A stretch of DNA of 40,394 nt from Syntrophomonas palmitatica JCM 14374 (GCF_001311885.1 NZ_BBCE01000021.1:1-40394); one strand, 5' to 3'. Numbered from the stretch's first letter, positions 8,511 through 18,063 are shown. Notes: generated by a model not told the origin, from the sequence alone. Made by a program: numbers and translations.

Positions 8511-9336
8511 ATCGCCAGGCAATATTATAAATATCGGTGCGGCGTTGTTTTAATACCGGGAGTTCCTGGCGTACCTTATCAACTATGGCCGTATCCAGCT
8601 TAGCCATAATGATTTCTTCTTTATTACCGGCCTGTGCAATAATATTGCCCCATGGATCAATGATTAAAGAATGTCCCCAGGCCTGGTAAACTGCCTTGGG
8701 ATTAAGGGCTGGAGAGGCTGCCGCTAAATATACCTGGTTGTCAACCGCCCTGGTGCGCATTAACAGTTCCCAGTGCAGAGGTCCGGTAGTGGAATTAAAA
8801 GCGGCTGGGACCACCAAAAGTTTAGCTCCTTTTAAACTTGCCATTCTGGCCAGTTCGGGAAACCGTATATCAAAACATATCATAACCGCAAACGGGAATT
8901 CTTTAAATGACAGGATGCTTAACTGATCACCGGCGGACAGGGTGGCAGATTCCTGAAAATTGATTCCGCCGGAGATATTTACGTCAAAAAGGTGCATCTT
9001 GCGGTGCCGCCCCATAAGTTTTCCCGCCGAATCGAAAACAAAGCTGGTGTTGTAAAGCCTGCCGGAATCATCTCTTTCGATTACCGAACCGCCTACCAGG
9101 CAGATATTATGTTTCAGGGCTTTTTGTGATAAAAAATCCGTGCTGGGGCCGGGAAATGCTTCAGCATAATCAGGAAAAAGTTCAGCCTGGTATGGAGCAT
9201 TAAAGACCTCCGGCAAAACTACCATTTCCGCTCCATTGTTAACCGCATTTTCTATCATTTCACCCGCGCGCTTTAAATTTTGTTGTTTATCATTACCAAC
9301 ACGCATCTGGCAAACCGCAAGCTTTATTTTACTCAT
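8509..9336 (-). CDS. Nitrilase-family carbon-nitrogen hydrolase (omega-amidase-like)
   Basis: Cytoplasmic amidase of 275 residues in the nitrilase superfamily. The catalytic triad is visible: Glu in LPEVFNAPY near residue 42, Lys in HRKMHLFD near 115, and Cys in ICFDIRFPE near 155. The pattern is closest to the Nit2/omega-amidase and YafV/RamA-like branch, which hydrolyses alpha-keto amides such as alpha-ketoglutaramate. The exact substrate cannot be read from sequence. It stands alone on the minus strand with a good ribosome site (GAGGGGG) before the ATG. Confidence 0.85.
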   Translation of the reverse strand: MSKIKLAVCQMRVGNDKQQNLKRAGEMIENAVNNGAEMVVLPEVFNAPYQAELFPDYAEAFPGPSTDFLSQKALKHNICLVGGSVIERDDSGRLYNTSFVFDSAGKLMGRHRKMHLFDVNISGGINFQESATLSAGDQLSILSFKEFPFAVMICFDIRFPELARMASLKGAKLLVVPAAFNSTTGPLHWELLMRTRAVDNQVYLAAASPALNPKAVYQAWGHSLIIDPWGNIIAQAGNKEEIIMAKLDTAIVDKVRQELPVLKQRRTDIYNIAWR

Positions 9337-9499
9337 CTTATTTCCCCCTCTTTTTTAATATTTGCTTATTAGGGCTCGCAATGACACATTATGGGCTAAG
9401 TGTTATACTTATTAGGATGAATGATATCAATTATCAATACAAGCCCAAAAGCCGCTCAAGCGGATTTAAATACGATTCTAAAATTCAAGGTGGTTGCTG

Positions 9500-10302
9500 A
9501 TGAGTTCTTTTTATAAGGTTTCTCATGAATATCAGCCGCAGGATACTATAATCGAAATAAATGGGCCTAAAACCATAACTAGGATCGGCACAGGTTACTG
9601 TGCTGTAATAGCCGGACCGTGCGCTGTAGAAAGCCGCGAATCCTATTTGGACATAGCACGCTTTTTGAAATCTGCCGGAGCCCATATACTCAGAGGCGGG
9701 TTGTTTAAACCGCGCACCTCACCATATTCTTTTAAAGGCTTGGGAAATGAGGGGTTAGATATACTCGCCGAGGCCCGGGAAGTTACGGGCTTGCCGGTGG
9801 TAACCGAAATTATGGATGTGAGGGATCTGGAATCTCTATATGACCGGGTTGATATATTGCAGGTCGGCAGCCGCAACATGCAAAATTTTACGCTTCTGGA
9901 GGAACTGGGCCGGGTACGCAAACCTGTATTATTGAAAAGGGGACTCTCAGCTACTATTGAGGAATGGCTATTAGCGGCCGAATATATAATGACGGGCGGC
10001 AACCGTGAAATAATCCTGTGTGAACGCGGTATCAGGACCTTTGAGCCATCCACCCGCAATACCTTGGATATTAGCGCGGTCGTCCTGGCTAAAAAAATGT
10101 CGCACCTGCCGGTAATAGTCGACCCCAGCCATGCCAGCGGCAAGTGGCATATGGTGAGCCCGCTGCGCTTGCGGCGCTATCAGCCGGGGCCGACGGAATT
10201 ATGGTAGAGGTCCATCAAGATCCGGACCAGGCCTTATCCGATGGGAAACAGTCACTGACTCCTGAGAATTTTTCTAATATGTTTAGAAAATTGAAGCATT
10301 AG
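9500..10302 (+). CDS. DAHP synthase, core-only copy (frameshifted)
   Basis: 3-deoxy-7-phosphoheptulonate synthase of the KDO8P-synthase-like type (type I-beta), which condenses PEP and erythrose-4-phosphate at the start of the shikimate pathway. Motifs IAGPCAVES, LRGGLFKPRTSPYSF, LKRGLSATIEEWL and VDPSHASGKWH are present. It lacks the N-terminal ferredoxin-like regulatory domain of its neighbour at 10517. The direct frame stops at 10207, but one missing G near 10165 (GG read as G) restores SPLALAALSAGADGIMVEVHQDP and ends at 10302. ATG 9500 is preferred over TTG 9494 because AAGGTGG lies 6 bases upstream. Confidence 0.88.
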
Positions 10303-10374
10303 TGTCCCTGGAAGACAAAATAATGCAAAGAAATAGTGATTGAATTTCTGTCATGGTTAATGCTATTGTATAAG

Positions 10375-10415
10375 TGTAGTATGGTAGGAACCAATAATAA
10401 TGTAGTATGGTAGGA
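10375..10415 (+). repeat. Two direct copies of a 15-base repeat
   Basis: TGTAGTATGGTAGGA occurs at 10375-10389 and again at 10401-10415, a period of 26 bases. It lies in the 214-base gap between the two DAHP synthase genes. It could be a tandem regulator site or a local duplication. I recognise no known element in the rest of the gap. Confidence 0.6.
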
Positions 10416-10516
10416 TGGTGGGAAATATAGCGAGTGGCTAAGAGTGCCGCTGGTGATTTCTTCACTGGTGGTATTTTGTTTTTCTCACCCTCCCGATTAA
10501 AGGAGGATGTATTTTA

Positions 10517-11521
10517 ATGATTATCGTAATGGAAAGAAACGCCCCGGAATCACAGATCAGGCAGGTGGAACAGAAACTGCAGGACAAGGGTTTTCAGGTT
10601 CACCTTTCCCAGGGGGTGGAGAGGACTATTATCGGCGCCATTGGGGAGAGAACTCAGGCTATTATGGAAGCTTTCGAAACCATGGGCGGAGTGGAGAAGG
10701 TGGTCCCCATTGTACAGCCTTTCAAAATGGCCTCTCGGGAGTTCAAATCAGAATCTACCGTGGTTAAAGTAGGCGATGGCTGGGTAGGTGACGGCAGTAT
10801 GCAGGTAATTGCCGGTCCCTGTGCGGTAGAAGGCCGGGAAAAGTTTCTGGAAGTTGCACAGATGGTAAAAGACGCCGGAGCGACCATGCTTCGAGGGGGA
10901 GCCTTCAAACCCCGTACTTCCCCATATTCGTTTCAGGGGCTAGAAGAAGAAGGCCTGGAGATATTGGCCGAGGCTAAGCGAATTACAGGTTTGCCCGTGG
11001 TCAGTGAAATAATGGACCCGCGTATGATTCAGATGATGTGTGACTATGTCGATGTATTGCAGGTGGGCGCACGCAACATGCAGAACTTCTTCCTGCTGCG
11101 TGAACTGGGTAAATGTGATAAACCCATCCTGTTAAAAAGAGGACCATCCGCAACCATTGAAGAATGGATAATGGCGGCTGAATATATTATTTCGAGCGGT
11201 AATCCTCGGGTTATTATGTGTGAACGGGGCATACGCACCTTTGAAAAATACACCCGTAACACCCTGGATTTAAGCGCGGTTCCAGTAATAAAACAGCTTA
11301 CCCATCTGCCGGTAATAGTTGATCCCAGCCACGGCACCGGCAAGTGGAAACTGGTAGAACCCATGGCTCTGGCGGCAGTGGGCGCGGGTTGTGATGGGTT
11401 GATTGTAGAAGTACACCAAAATCCTAGTGAGGCTTTATCAGACGGGCCTCAGTCGTTAACTCCGGACAATTTTAAGCTTATGGTGGAAAAAGTAACGAGA
11501 CTGAGTGCGGCCATGAATTAG
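10517..11521 (+). CDS. aroF: DAHP synthase with N-terminal ferredoxin-like regulatory domain
   Basis: 3-deoxy-7-phosphoheptulonate synthase, 334 residues, first enzyme of aromatic amino acid synthesis. Residues 1 to about 70 form the ferredoxin-like (ACT-like) domain seen in Thermotoga-type enzymes, where it mediates inhibition by Tyr or Phe. The catalytic barrel follows with IAGPCAVEG, GGAFKPRTSPYSF, LKRGPSATIEEW and VDPSHGTGKW. The ATG at 10517 has AGGAGG about 9 bases upstream. It is followed closely by tyrA and aroA on the same strand, so it is the head of that run, and its allosteric domain suggests it is the feedback-controlled copy. Confidence 0.95.
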   Translation: MIIVMERNAPESQIRQVEQKLQDKGFQVHLSQGVERTIIGAIGERTQAIMEAFETMGGVEKVVPIVQPFKMASREFKSESTVVKVGDGWVGDGSMQVIAGPCAVEGREKFLEVAQMVKDAGATMLRGGAFKPRTSPYSFQGLEEEGLEILAEAKRITGLPVVSEIMDPRMIQMMCDYVDVLQVGARNMQNFFLLRELGKCDKPILLKRGPSATIEEWIMAAEYIISSGNPRVIMCERGIRTFEKYTRNTLDLSAVPVIKQLTHLPVIVDPSHGTGKWKLVEPMALAAVGAGCDGLIVEVHQNPSEALSDGPQSLTPDNFKLMVEKVTRLSAAMN

Positions 11522-11542
11522 ACTGCCGGAACGGGTGTTTTT

Positions 11543-12622
11543 ATGCTTTGGAATATTTATATTATCGGTTTGGGACTTATTGGCGGTTCCTTGGGATTGG
11601 CGTTAAAGGACTCTCCCATGGCGGGCAGGATTGCCGGAACTGATACAGATACCAGTACGGTTAAGAAAGCCCTGGAAATGGGGGCCATTGACGAATATAT
11701 GGGAATTGCGCAAGGAATACCAGAGGCAGATGCGGTTTTTTTGTGCACTCCTCTGGGCAGCTATCCCAAAATTGTGGAGACAATCGCGCCCCTGCTTAAA
11801 ACAGGAGCTGTTGTCAGCGATGTCGGCAGCACCAAAGAAGGGGTTATGAACCTTTTTCAGAGCTTACCGCAGAACGTTTGGAAAATTGGCGGCCATCCCA
11901 TGGCTGGAGCTGAAATCAAGGGCATTAACGGCGCTGATCGTTACCTGTTTGAAAACGCGGTTTACATTCTTACACCGCACCAAGAAACACCTCCGCATAT
12001 ACTGGAATCTTTTACAGCTTTACTGGAAACTACCGGAGCCAGGATGAAAATACTGTCTTCAACAAGGCATGACGAGATTGTGGCCAGTATAAGCCATTTG
12101 CCGCATCTGGCCGCTGTGGCCATGGTGAACCTGACCGGAGGTGATGACGAACACCTGATGATGGCGGCGGGGGGATTTCGCGATACCACCAGGATTGCAT
12201 CATCAAATCCTGAACTCTGGGAAGATATTCTTTTCAGTAACCGGGAACACCTGGTCAAACGGCTGGATGAACTTATATTAAGCCTGGATAAAATGAAAGC
12301 AGCCCTGCTTGATGGGGATAAAGAAACCATGTTTTATTGTCTTGGCCAGGCCAAAGAAATACGTGACCGCATTCCCAGGGTTCACCGGGGATTAATGCCG
12401 GGAATATCAGAATTGGTATGTATTGTTCCTGACAAACCTGGTATAATCGGGCAACTTGGAGCTATATTAAGTAAAGATAATATTAATATTGTGGACATTG
12501 AAATATTAAGGGTCAGAGAAGGCGATGGGGGCACAATCAGACTTGGGGTCCCCAGCGCGGATGACGCCCACCGGGCTGTAGCTGCTTTACAGCGCCACTC
12601 TATAAAAGCCTGGGTAAGATGA
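11543..12622 (+). CDS. tyrA: Prephenate dehydrogenase
   Basis: NAD(P)+-dependent enzyme of 359 residues that converts prephenate to 4-hydroxyphenylpyruvate for tyrosine synthesis. The Rossmann motif GLGLIGGSLGLAL is at the N terminus, DVGSTK and GGHPMAGAE mark the active site, and SHLPHLAAVAM lies in the helical domain. Residues from about 290 to the end form an ACT domain (LVCIVPDKPGIIGQLGAIL), the expected site for tyrosine feedback. It lies 21 bases after aroF and 10 bases before aroA. Confidence 0.95.
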   Translation: MLWNIYIIGLGLIGGSLGLALKDSPMAGRIAGTDTDTSTVKKALEMGAIDEYMGIAQGIPEADAVFLCTPLGSYPKIVETIAPLLKTGAVVSDVGSTKEGVMNLFQSLPQNVWKIGGHPMAGAEIKGINGADRYLFENAVYILTPHQETPPHILESFTALLETTGARMKILSSTRHDEIVASISHLPHLAAVAMVNLTGGDDEHLMMAAGGFRDTTRIASSNPELWEDILFSNREHLVKRLDELILSLDKMKAALLDGDKETMFYCLGQAKEIRDRIPRVHRGLMPGISELVCIVPDKPGIIGQLGAILSKDNINIVDIEILRVREGDGGTIRLGVPSADDAHRAVAALQRHSIKAWVR

Positions 12623-12631
12623 GGAGGAAAT

Positions 12632-13918
12632 ATGCAAAAGGTTATAAAAAGGTCAGGACCGCTAAAGGGAGAAATTACTGCTGCTGCAGATAAGTCAATT
12701 TCCCACCGGGCGGTTATTTTTTCATCCCTGGCCAGGGGAGAAAGCATAATCCGCAATTTTTTACAGGCTGCAGATACCCTTTCTTCATGTTCCTGTATGC
12801 GTCAGTTAGGAGTAAATATTACTCGTGACGGTTCAAACCTGAAAATAAACAGTCAGGGATTAAACGGACTCAAGGAAGCGCCGGATGTTTTAGATTGCGG
12901 AAACTCTGGAACCACCATGAGGTTAATGACCGGACTCCTGGCAGCCCGCCCGTTTTTTACGGTTTTAAGCGGTGATGAATCACTAAATGGAAGGCCGATG
13001 AAAAGAGTGACCCAGCCTCTTCAGGCAATGGGTGCGAAGATATGGGGCCGTAAAGAAGGCGCTTATCCTCCTCTGGCTGTCAAAGGAAAAGAACTTGAAG
13101 GGATTAAATATAGTATGCCAGTAGCCAGTGCTCAGGTAAAGTCGGCTTTACTTCTGGCAGGTTTAAACGCCCGGGGGGATACGGTAATAATTGAACCGGA
13201 AAGATCGCGCGATCACAGCGAGAACATGTTGGCGGCTATGGGGGCTGATATAGAAGTTAACGGACATGAAATAAGATTAAAACCTGGCCGGGATTTGCAA
13301 GCCACAGAATTTCTGGTGCCCGGTGATATTTCTTCCGCCGCTTTTTTTATTGTTGGAGCAAGCCTCGTTTCCGGTTCGGAGTTATTGCTGAAAGATATAG
13401 GGATTAACTTTACCCGCAGCGGCATAATTGAAGTTTTGATAAATATGGGCGGAAATATTAAAATCGAAAACCGCCGCAATATTGGAGGGGAAGAAATAGC
13501 TGACCTGGTCGTGAAGAGCGCTGAACTGCATGGAACCAGGGTGGAAGGAGATATAATACCGCGATTAATTGACGAAATTCCCATTCTGGCTGTGGCGATG
13601 GCTTTAGCAAAGGGTGAATCCATTGTCAGTGGAGCTTCAGAACTTCGGGTTAAAGAAACTGACCGGATTGCGGCTATTTGTTCAGAGCTTGGCAAAATGG
13701 GGGTTAAAATTCAGGAAAGCGAAGATGGTTTCAGCATTCAGGGTAGTCCTGATTGCCTTACAGGCAATAAAGTGAAGAGTCATGGCGACCATCGTATCGC
13801 CATGAGCCTGGCAATTGCGGCTTTATGTGCTGAGGGCGAAACCACAATCGATGGCGCGGAAGCAGTTAGCATCTCCTTTCCTGAATACTGGGAATTACTG
13901 GAAAAGACATGCCGATGA
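12632..13918 (+). CDS. aroA: 3-phosphoshikimate 1-carboxyvinyltransferase (EPSP synthase)
   Basis: Cytoplasmic enzyme of 428 residues that joins PEP to shikimate-3-phosphate. Family signatures are visible: AAADKSISHRAV near residue 20, LDCGNSGTTMRL near 88, LNGRPMKRV near 120, and KSHGDHRIAMS near 385. An IDEIP motif with the catalytic Asp is near 310. A GAGGAGG ribosome site precedes the ATG. It ends the aroF-tyrA-aroA run. Confidence 0.96.
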   Translation: MQKVIKRSGPLKGEITAAADKSISHRAVIFSSLARGESIIRNFLQAADTLSSCSCMRQLGVNITRDGSNLKINSQGLNGLKEAPDVLDCGNSGTTMRLMTGLLAARPFFTVLSGDESLNGRPMKRVTQPLQAMGAKIWGRKEGAYPPLAVKGKELEGIKYSMPVASAQVKSALLLAGLNARGDTVIIEPERSRDHSENMLAAMGADIEVNGHEIRLKPGRDLQATEFLVPGDISSAAFFIVGASLVSGSELLLKDIGINFTRSGIIEVLINMGGNIKIENRRNIGGEEIADLVVKSAELHGTRVEGDIIPRLIDEIPILAVAMALAKGESIVSGASELRVKETDRIAAICSELGKMGVKIQESEDGFSIQGSPDCLTGNKVKSHGDHRIAMSLAIAALCAEGETTIDGAEAVSISFPEYWELLEKTCR

Positions 13919-14041
13919 CGCAGACGCTTATGCGTTTCTGGATGTATAGAAAAGTATGGTTTGCAAACGGCTGTGGTTAAGTGTACTCGGGTGCGTGGGT
14001 TGGGCAATCGTGAGGTCATCGTGAACGGCAGTTCCGCCCCC

Positions 14042-14160
14042 CTGTCATTGCTGCAAAATTGTGAAAAGATTGCTTCGCTGTGTTTGCAATGACACAATAA
14101 AGGATTAGTTCGGGAACAACCGTACTGTCGTTGCCAGGAGCGCAGCGACGCGGCAATCTA
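14042..14160. repeat. REP-like inverted repeat pair in the aroA-cmk gap
   Basis: Within the 432-base gene-free stretch 13919-14350 there are two opposed copies of a dispersed palindromic repeat. AAAGATTGCTTCGCTG with GCAATGACA is at 14064-14095, and GTCGTTGCCAGGAGCGCAGC with GCGGCAATCT is at 14127-14159. Related copies lie near 18064 and 39849. The rest of the gap shows only the cmk promoter candidate. Confidence 0.7.
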
Positions 14161-14286
14161 AAACGATAATTCTGATCGCCCGGAAGGGCAAATTTGTTTC
14201 TTAAATAAAGCCTTGTGCTTACCTGAAGTTAAATGCAAGAGTGATTTGATAATTTTTAAGTCTTAAAAATCCGCTTGATTCATTGT

Positions 14287-14316
14287 TTGTAGTTTTACCT
14301 CAAGACCAGGTATGAT
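14287..14316 (+). promoter_or_regulatory. Possible sigma-A promoter upstream of cmk
   Basis: TTGTAG at 14287-14292 and TATGAT at 14311-14316 with an 18-base spacer, 35 bases before the cmk start. It could drive the cmk-plsC-ispH run independently of aroA. Confidence 0.45.
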
Positions 14317-14350
14317 AGAATTATAGAGAATATTTGCAGGTGAGCACGTA

Positions 14351-15007
14351 ATGAAGATAGCGATAGATGGTCCGGCTGGGGCAGGTAAAAGCACCATAGC
14401 CAGGCTTTTGGCGCGTAAAACGGGATATATATATATAGATACCGGAGCTATGTACCGGGCTTTAACGTGGAAGGCCCTGCAAAATAATATTAATATTAAT
14501 TCCGGGGAAGACTTGGAGAGGTTGGCGCGGGAAACCAAGATAGAATTTCAGTACAGTTTAGAGGACCAGAAGACCATTTGTGACGGGCGAGATGTAAGTC
14601 AGGAAATTCGTTCCCCAGAAGTTAATGCTGCTGTATCTGTTGTTGCTGCCTATAGCGGGATACGTTCTATTATGGTCAAGTTGCAGCAGCAAATGGCCCG
14701 CAATCACTCTGTAGTAATGGATGGTCGCGATATAGGCGAATGCGTCCTGCCCGATGCGGATTACAAATTCTATTTAACTGCCAGCATAGAAGAACGTGCG
14801 CGCAGAAGGCAAAAAGAGCTGCTTGCTTCGGGATATGATGCCGAATATGATGATATCAAAAACGAGATTGTGGCTCGGGATTTGAATGATGCCAGCCGAG
14901 AAGTAGGGGCATTGAAGGTTCTGCCTGATTCCATCGTTATTGATACCAGTGAATGCCATGTGGGTGAAGTTCTCGATAAAATGCTGGAAATTATGAAAGG
15001 AACCTAG
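14351..15007 (+). CDS. cmk: Cytidylate kinase
   Basis: Phosphorylates CMP and dCMP with ATP, 218 residues. The P-loop GPAGAGKSTIARLLA is at residues 6-20, DTGAMYRALTW follows near 31, and VVMDGRDIGECVLPDA near 120 is the nucleotide-site signature. The lid region with ERARRRQKE is near 148. The order cmk-plsC-ispH-rpsA is the usual one in Clostridia and supports the call. Confidence 0.96.
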   Translation: MKIAIDGPAGAGKSTIARLLARKTGYIYIDTGAMYRALTWKALQNNININSGEDLERLARETKIEFQYSLEDQKTICDGRDVSQEIRSPEVNAAVSVVAAYSGIRSIMVKLQQQMARNHSVVMDGRDIGECVLPDADYKFYLTASIEERARRRQKELLASGYDAEYDDIKNEIVARDLNDASREVGALKVLPDSIVIDTSECHVGEVLDKMLEIMKGT

Positions 15008-15008
15008 T

Positions 15009-15602
15009 GTGTTATATAAAATATGCCGGGCGATATTAAAGGTTTTTTTGTTTCTTTTTGGTTTGAAATCGGAAGGAATACATAAGCTACCTGATAAGGG
15101 ACCAGTTATCGTGGCTGCCAACCATGTAAGCAACTGGGACCCGATTTTGGTGGGAGTTGTATTGAAACGCCCGGTGCATTTTATGGCCAAGGCGGAATTG
15201 TTTCAAAATCGTTTCCTGTCTGCGCTTTTTAGCGGTTTACATGCTTTCCCGGTTAAAAGGGGAGCAGCCGATAGAAAAGCTATCCGTAAGGCCATGGATT
15301 TACTGGACCAGGGTGAGATATTGGGGATATTTCCCGAAGGTGCACGGAAAAAACTTAAACCCGATGCAGCTATACAATCCGGTGTGGCTATGATTGCTTT
15401 AAAAACCGGCGTTCCGGTTTTGCCAGTAGCCTGCATCGGTACGGATCGCAATTTTCCACTGGGGTGGTTCAAGCCTTTAATGGTAAGAATCGGCAACCTT
15501 ATTACCCTTGAGGAATATCATAACCAGAAGGTCAACTCATCCAGCATGGAAGAACTAAGTCAGAAAATTATGCAGGAAATTAACCTTCTTATGGAATTCT
15601 AA
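15009..15602 (+). CDS. plsC: 1-acyl-sn-glycerol-3-phosphate acyltransferase
   Basis: Membrane-associated acyltransferase of 197 residues that makes phosphatidic acid from lysophosphatidic acid. The catalytic HX4D motif is visible as NHVSNWDP near residue 39, and the acceptor-binding FPEGAR near 112. A hydrophobic N terminus (AILKVFLFLFGL) anchors it. GTG at 15009 is taken as start, with GAAAGGA upstream, 1 base after the cmk stop. Confidence 0.93.
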   Translation: MLYKICRAILKVFLFLFGLKSEGIHKLPDKGPVIVAANHVSNWDPILVGVVLKRPVHFMAKAELFQNRFLSALFSGLHAFPVKRGAADRKAIRKAMDLLDQGEILGIFPEGARKKLKPDAAIQSGVAMIALKTGVPVLPVACIGTDRNFPLGWFKPLMVRIGNLITLEEYHNQKVNSSSMEELSQKIMQEINLLMEF

Positions 15603-15651
15603 AGCAGGAATTAACGTTATTGTTCAGAAACACTATATACGGGGTGTAAAT

Positions 15652-17694
15652 TTGCGAACAGTTCTGGCCCATAAGGCGGGATTTTGCTCAGGGGTAAGAA
15701 GGGCTTTTAATATGGCCGAAGAGTCGCTGGCGGAAGGCGGCAAATGGTATTCCCTGGGCCTGCTGGTGCATAACGATGAGGTGGTTGACTATTTCAAAGC
15801 TCGTGGCTTGGAACCGGTAGAAACGCTCGAACAAATCGAGGACTGCAAAGCGGGCATAATTGTTCGGTCACATGGAATTTCACCAGGAATACTGGAGACT
15901 GCGCAACAAAAGGGCTTGAAAATAAAAGATGCTACCTGTCCGCTGGTTAAGCGTATTCATGAAATAGTCAGTTCTTTACGTGACGATAATTATGATATAG
16001 TTATTTTTGGAGACCGTAACCATCCCGAAGTTGAGGCTATAGCAGGTTGGTCGGGTAACAAAACCTATATAGCAGGTAATATAAGCGAAGCCCGAAACAT
16101 TAAAGCCAAGAATTTAGGGGTGGTTTCACAGACCACTAAGGACGAGAGGGATTACCATGAATTAATTGATACCCTCTTATCTCAAAATAAGGATGTAAAA
16201 GTCTTTGATACCATTTGTCCGGCAACGCGTCAGCGCCAGCAAGCCGCACGTGAATTATGTCGGCAAGTTGATGTGATGTTGGTTATTGGGGATAGGAAAA
16301 GTTCGAACACAACCACTCTATATAAGGAGTGCCAGGATACCGGAGTCAGTACTTTTCAAATTCAAAACGCTGAAGAGATTGAAGAAGAATGGTTTAAGGC
16401 TGCCAAAACAGTTGGTATAACTGCAGGCGCTTCTACTCCGGATTGGATAATTAAGGAGGTATTGGATAGGATGACGGACTACCAGGACATGGAGACAAGA
16501 GATGCTGCCGAAGATCAGGGGGAGCGGGTGGAGACAAAAGCTGATCACCCGGAGCCAGAAAATATTGAGAGGAGTCAAGAAGAGTCTTTCGCTAAAATGG
16601 AAGCAGAAATGGCTGAATTTGTGCCTCCCAGCAAGGGAGATATTATTAAAGGCCTTGTTATACAGGTTTTAGATGATGAAGTCATGGTTGATGTAGGCGG
16701 GAAGTCCGAAGGGATTATCCCTCTGCGTGAAATGTCCAATCAGGATATTGATTCAGCACGCGACCTGGTTAAAGTTGGCGATGAAATAGAGGTTATGGTT
16801 CTTAAATGGGATGATGACGGAACCATTCTCTTATCAAGGAAAAAAGTCGAAGCGCAAAGGGCCCTGGATTCATTGGAAGAGGATTTCAATGAAGGGCGGG
16901 TAATTAAAGGGGTTATTTCCGGCAGCGTAAAGGGCGGTCTGCTTGTAGATGTGGGCATAACAGCGTTTTTGCCAGCATCGCATGTTGAAGATGGTTATGT
17001 GCGTAATTTAGATGAATATATAGGCAAAGAAATGCAGTTTAAAATAATTGAATTTAACCGTAACAAACGCCGCGGTTCACAGATAGTGCTATCCCGCAAA
17101 GACCTGGTGGCCGAAGAAAAGACCCGCTTGAAAAAGGATTTCTGGGAGAGTATTGCTGAAGGCCAGACTAGAACCGGACGTGTAAAACGGGTTGTTGACT
17201 ATGGTGCCTTTATTGATTTGGGCGGATACGAAGGGCTTTTACATGTTTCGGAAATGGATCATAAACGGGTGGAACATCCCTCTGATATTATGCAGGAAGG
17301 CCAGGAGATTGAAGTATATATTTTAGGCGTCGACCGTGAGAAAGAAAGGGTATCTTTAAGCCGTAAGAAGCTTCTGAAGAGCCCCTGGGAACTGTTTTTA
17401 GAACAGAATCACGAAGGTGATATTATTGAGGGTACAGTGGTCAGAACCGCACCATTTGGAGCTTTTGTTGAACTGCAGCCCGGTGTGGATGGGCTCATTC
17501 ATATATCTCAATTAGCCAATCGCAGAATTGACAAACCCGAGGATGTAGTGAGCATTAATCAGAAAATCATGGTCAAAATTTTGAATATTGATGAAAAAGA
17601 AAAACGGGTGGGACTGTCCCTGAGAGCCGCGCAGGAAGATCAAGAACAGCAGGAAGCTAATGAATACATGGAGGAACAGGAAAAAGGAGAATAG
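15652..17694 (+). CDS. ispH: IspH-ribosomal protein S1 fusion
   Basis: Bifunctional 680-residue protein. Residues 1 to about 280 are 4-hydroxy-3-methylbut-2-enyl diphosphate reductase, the last step of the MEP isoprenoid pathway, with the three Fe-S cysteines in AGFCSGVRRAF, DATCPLVKRIH and DTICPATRQRQQ. After an acidic linker there are four S1 RNA-binding repeats, starting near KGDIIKGLVIQV, GRVIKGVISG, GQTRTGRVKRVV and GDIIEGTVVRTA, which make up a short ribosomal protein S1. The fusion is known in many Clostridia. TTG start with GGGGTG upstream. Confidence 0.96.
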   Translation: MRTVLAHKAGFCSGVRRAFNMAEESLAEGGKWYSLGLLVHNDEVVDYFKARGLEPVETLEQIEDCKAGIIVRSHGISPGILETAQQKGLKIKDATCPLVKRIHEIVSSLRDDNYDIVIFGDRNHPEVEAIAGWSGNKTYIAGNISEARNIKAKNLGVVSQTTKDERDYHELIDTLLSQNKDVKVFDTICPATRQRQQAARELCRQVDVMLVIGDRKSSNTTTLYKECQDTGVSTFQIQNAEEIEEEWFKAAKTVGITAGASTPDWIIKEVLDRMTDYQDMETRDAAEDQGERVETKADHPEPENIERSQEESFAKMEAEMAEFVPPSKGDIIKGLVIQVLDDEVMVDVGGKSEGIIPLREMSNQDIDSARDLVKVGDEIEVMVLKWDDDGTILLSRKKVEAQRALDSLEEDFNEGRVIKGVISGSVKGGLLVDVGITAFLPASHVEDGYVRNLDEYIGKEMQFKIIEFNRNKRRGSQIVLSRKDLVAEEKTRLKKDFWESIAEGQTRTGRVKRVVDYGAFIDLGGYEGLLHVSEMDHKRVEHPSDIMQEGQEIEVYILGVDREKERVSLSRKKLLKSPWELFLEQNHEGDIIEGTVVRTAPFGAFVELQPGVDGLIHISQLANRRIDKPEDVVSINQKIMVKILNIDEKEKRVGLSLRAAQEDQEQQEANEYMEEQEKGE

Positions 17695-17725
17695 GCATAA
17701 ACCATAAATATGGGGGGTGAGATAA

Positions 17726-17959
17726 ATGCCTATCTTCGATTTTCAATGTCAGGACTGTGGGGAAAAGTTTGATCTCATGATTTCCAATAACGAAAAAGAT
17801 AGGGTAAAATGTCCCCGCTGCAGTTCATCGCATATTAAACAAATGCTGTCCTTGTTTAATACGGGCAGTTCAAGCAAGTCAAGTCCCGGTCCTGTTTCTG
17901 ACAGGTGTTCTGGTTGCTGCAAAGCAGGACCTGGAGGCACTTGCGGGTTAAAATATTAA
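17726..17959 (+). CDS. FmdB-family zinc ribbon protein
   Basis: Small 77-residue protein with a CxxC(n)CxxC zinc ribbon: FQCQDCG near residue 8 and VKCPRCSS near 30. It matches the FmdB/CxxC_CxxC_SSSS putative regulatory family. A Ser/Gly/Pro/Cys-rich tail follows. Its function is unknown. The start has GGGGGTGAG upstream, and a strong terminator follows. Confidence 0.88.
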   Translation: MPIFDFQCQDCGEKFDLMISNNEKDRVKCPRCSSSHIKQMLSLFNTGSSSKSSPGPVSDRCSGCCKAGPGGTCGLKY

Positions 17960-17965
17960 GCCTTG

Positions 17966-17988
17966 AAGCTGCCGGGGGCAGCTTTTTT
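17966..17988 (+). terminator. Terminator after fmdB gene
   Basis: AGCTGCC and GGCAGCT pair around a GGG loop and are followed by a T run. It closes the cmk to fmdB transcription unit. Confidence 0.88.
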
Positions 17989-18063
17989 AATGTATGAGAA
18001 AATATGCTTCACAACAAGCTGTGAACAAGAGCCTCGGGAAAACGGCCGCAAGGCAGCCTAAAG

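Noticed and set aside
10375..10415. Relation between this repeat and a similar stretch near 40250
   Set aside because: The shared part is only about ten bases and can be chance.
10303..10516. Possible T-box leader before aroF
   Set aside because: A TGGTGG stretch near 10470 recalls the T-box antiterminator, but no full GGGTGGNACCGCG or specifier arm is present and the hairpin before the T run is weak.
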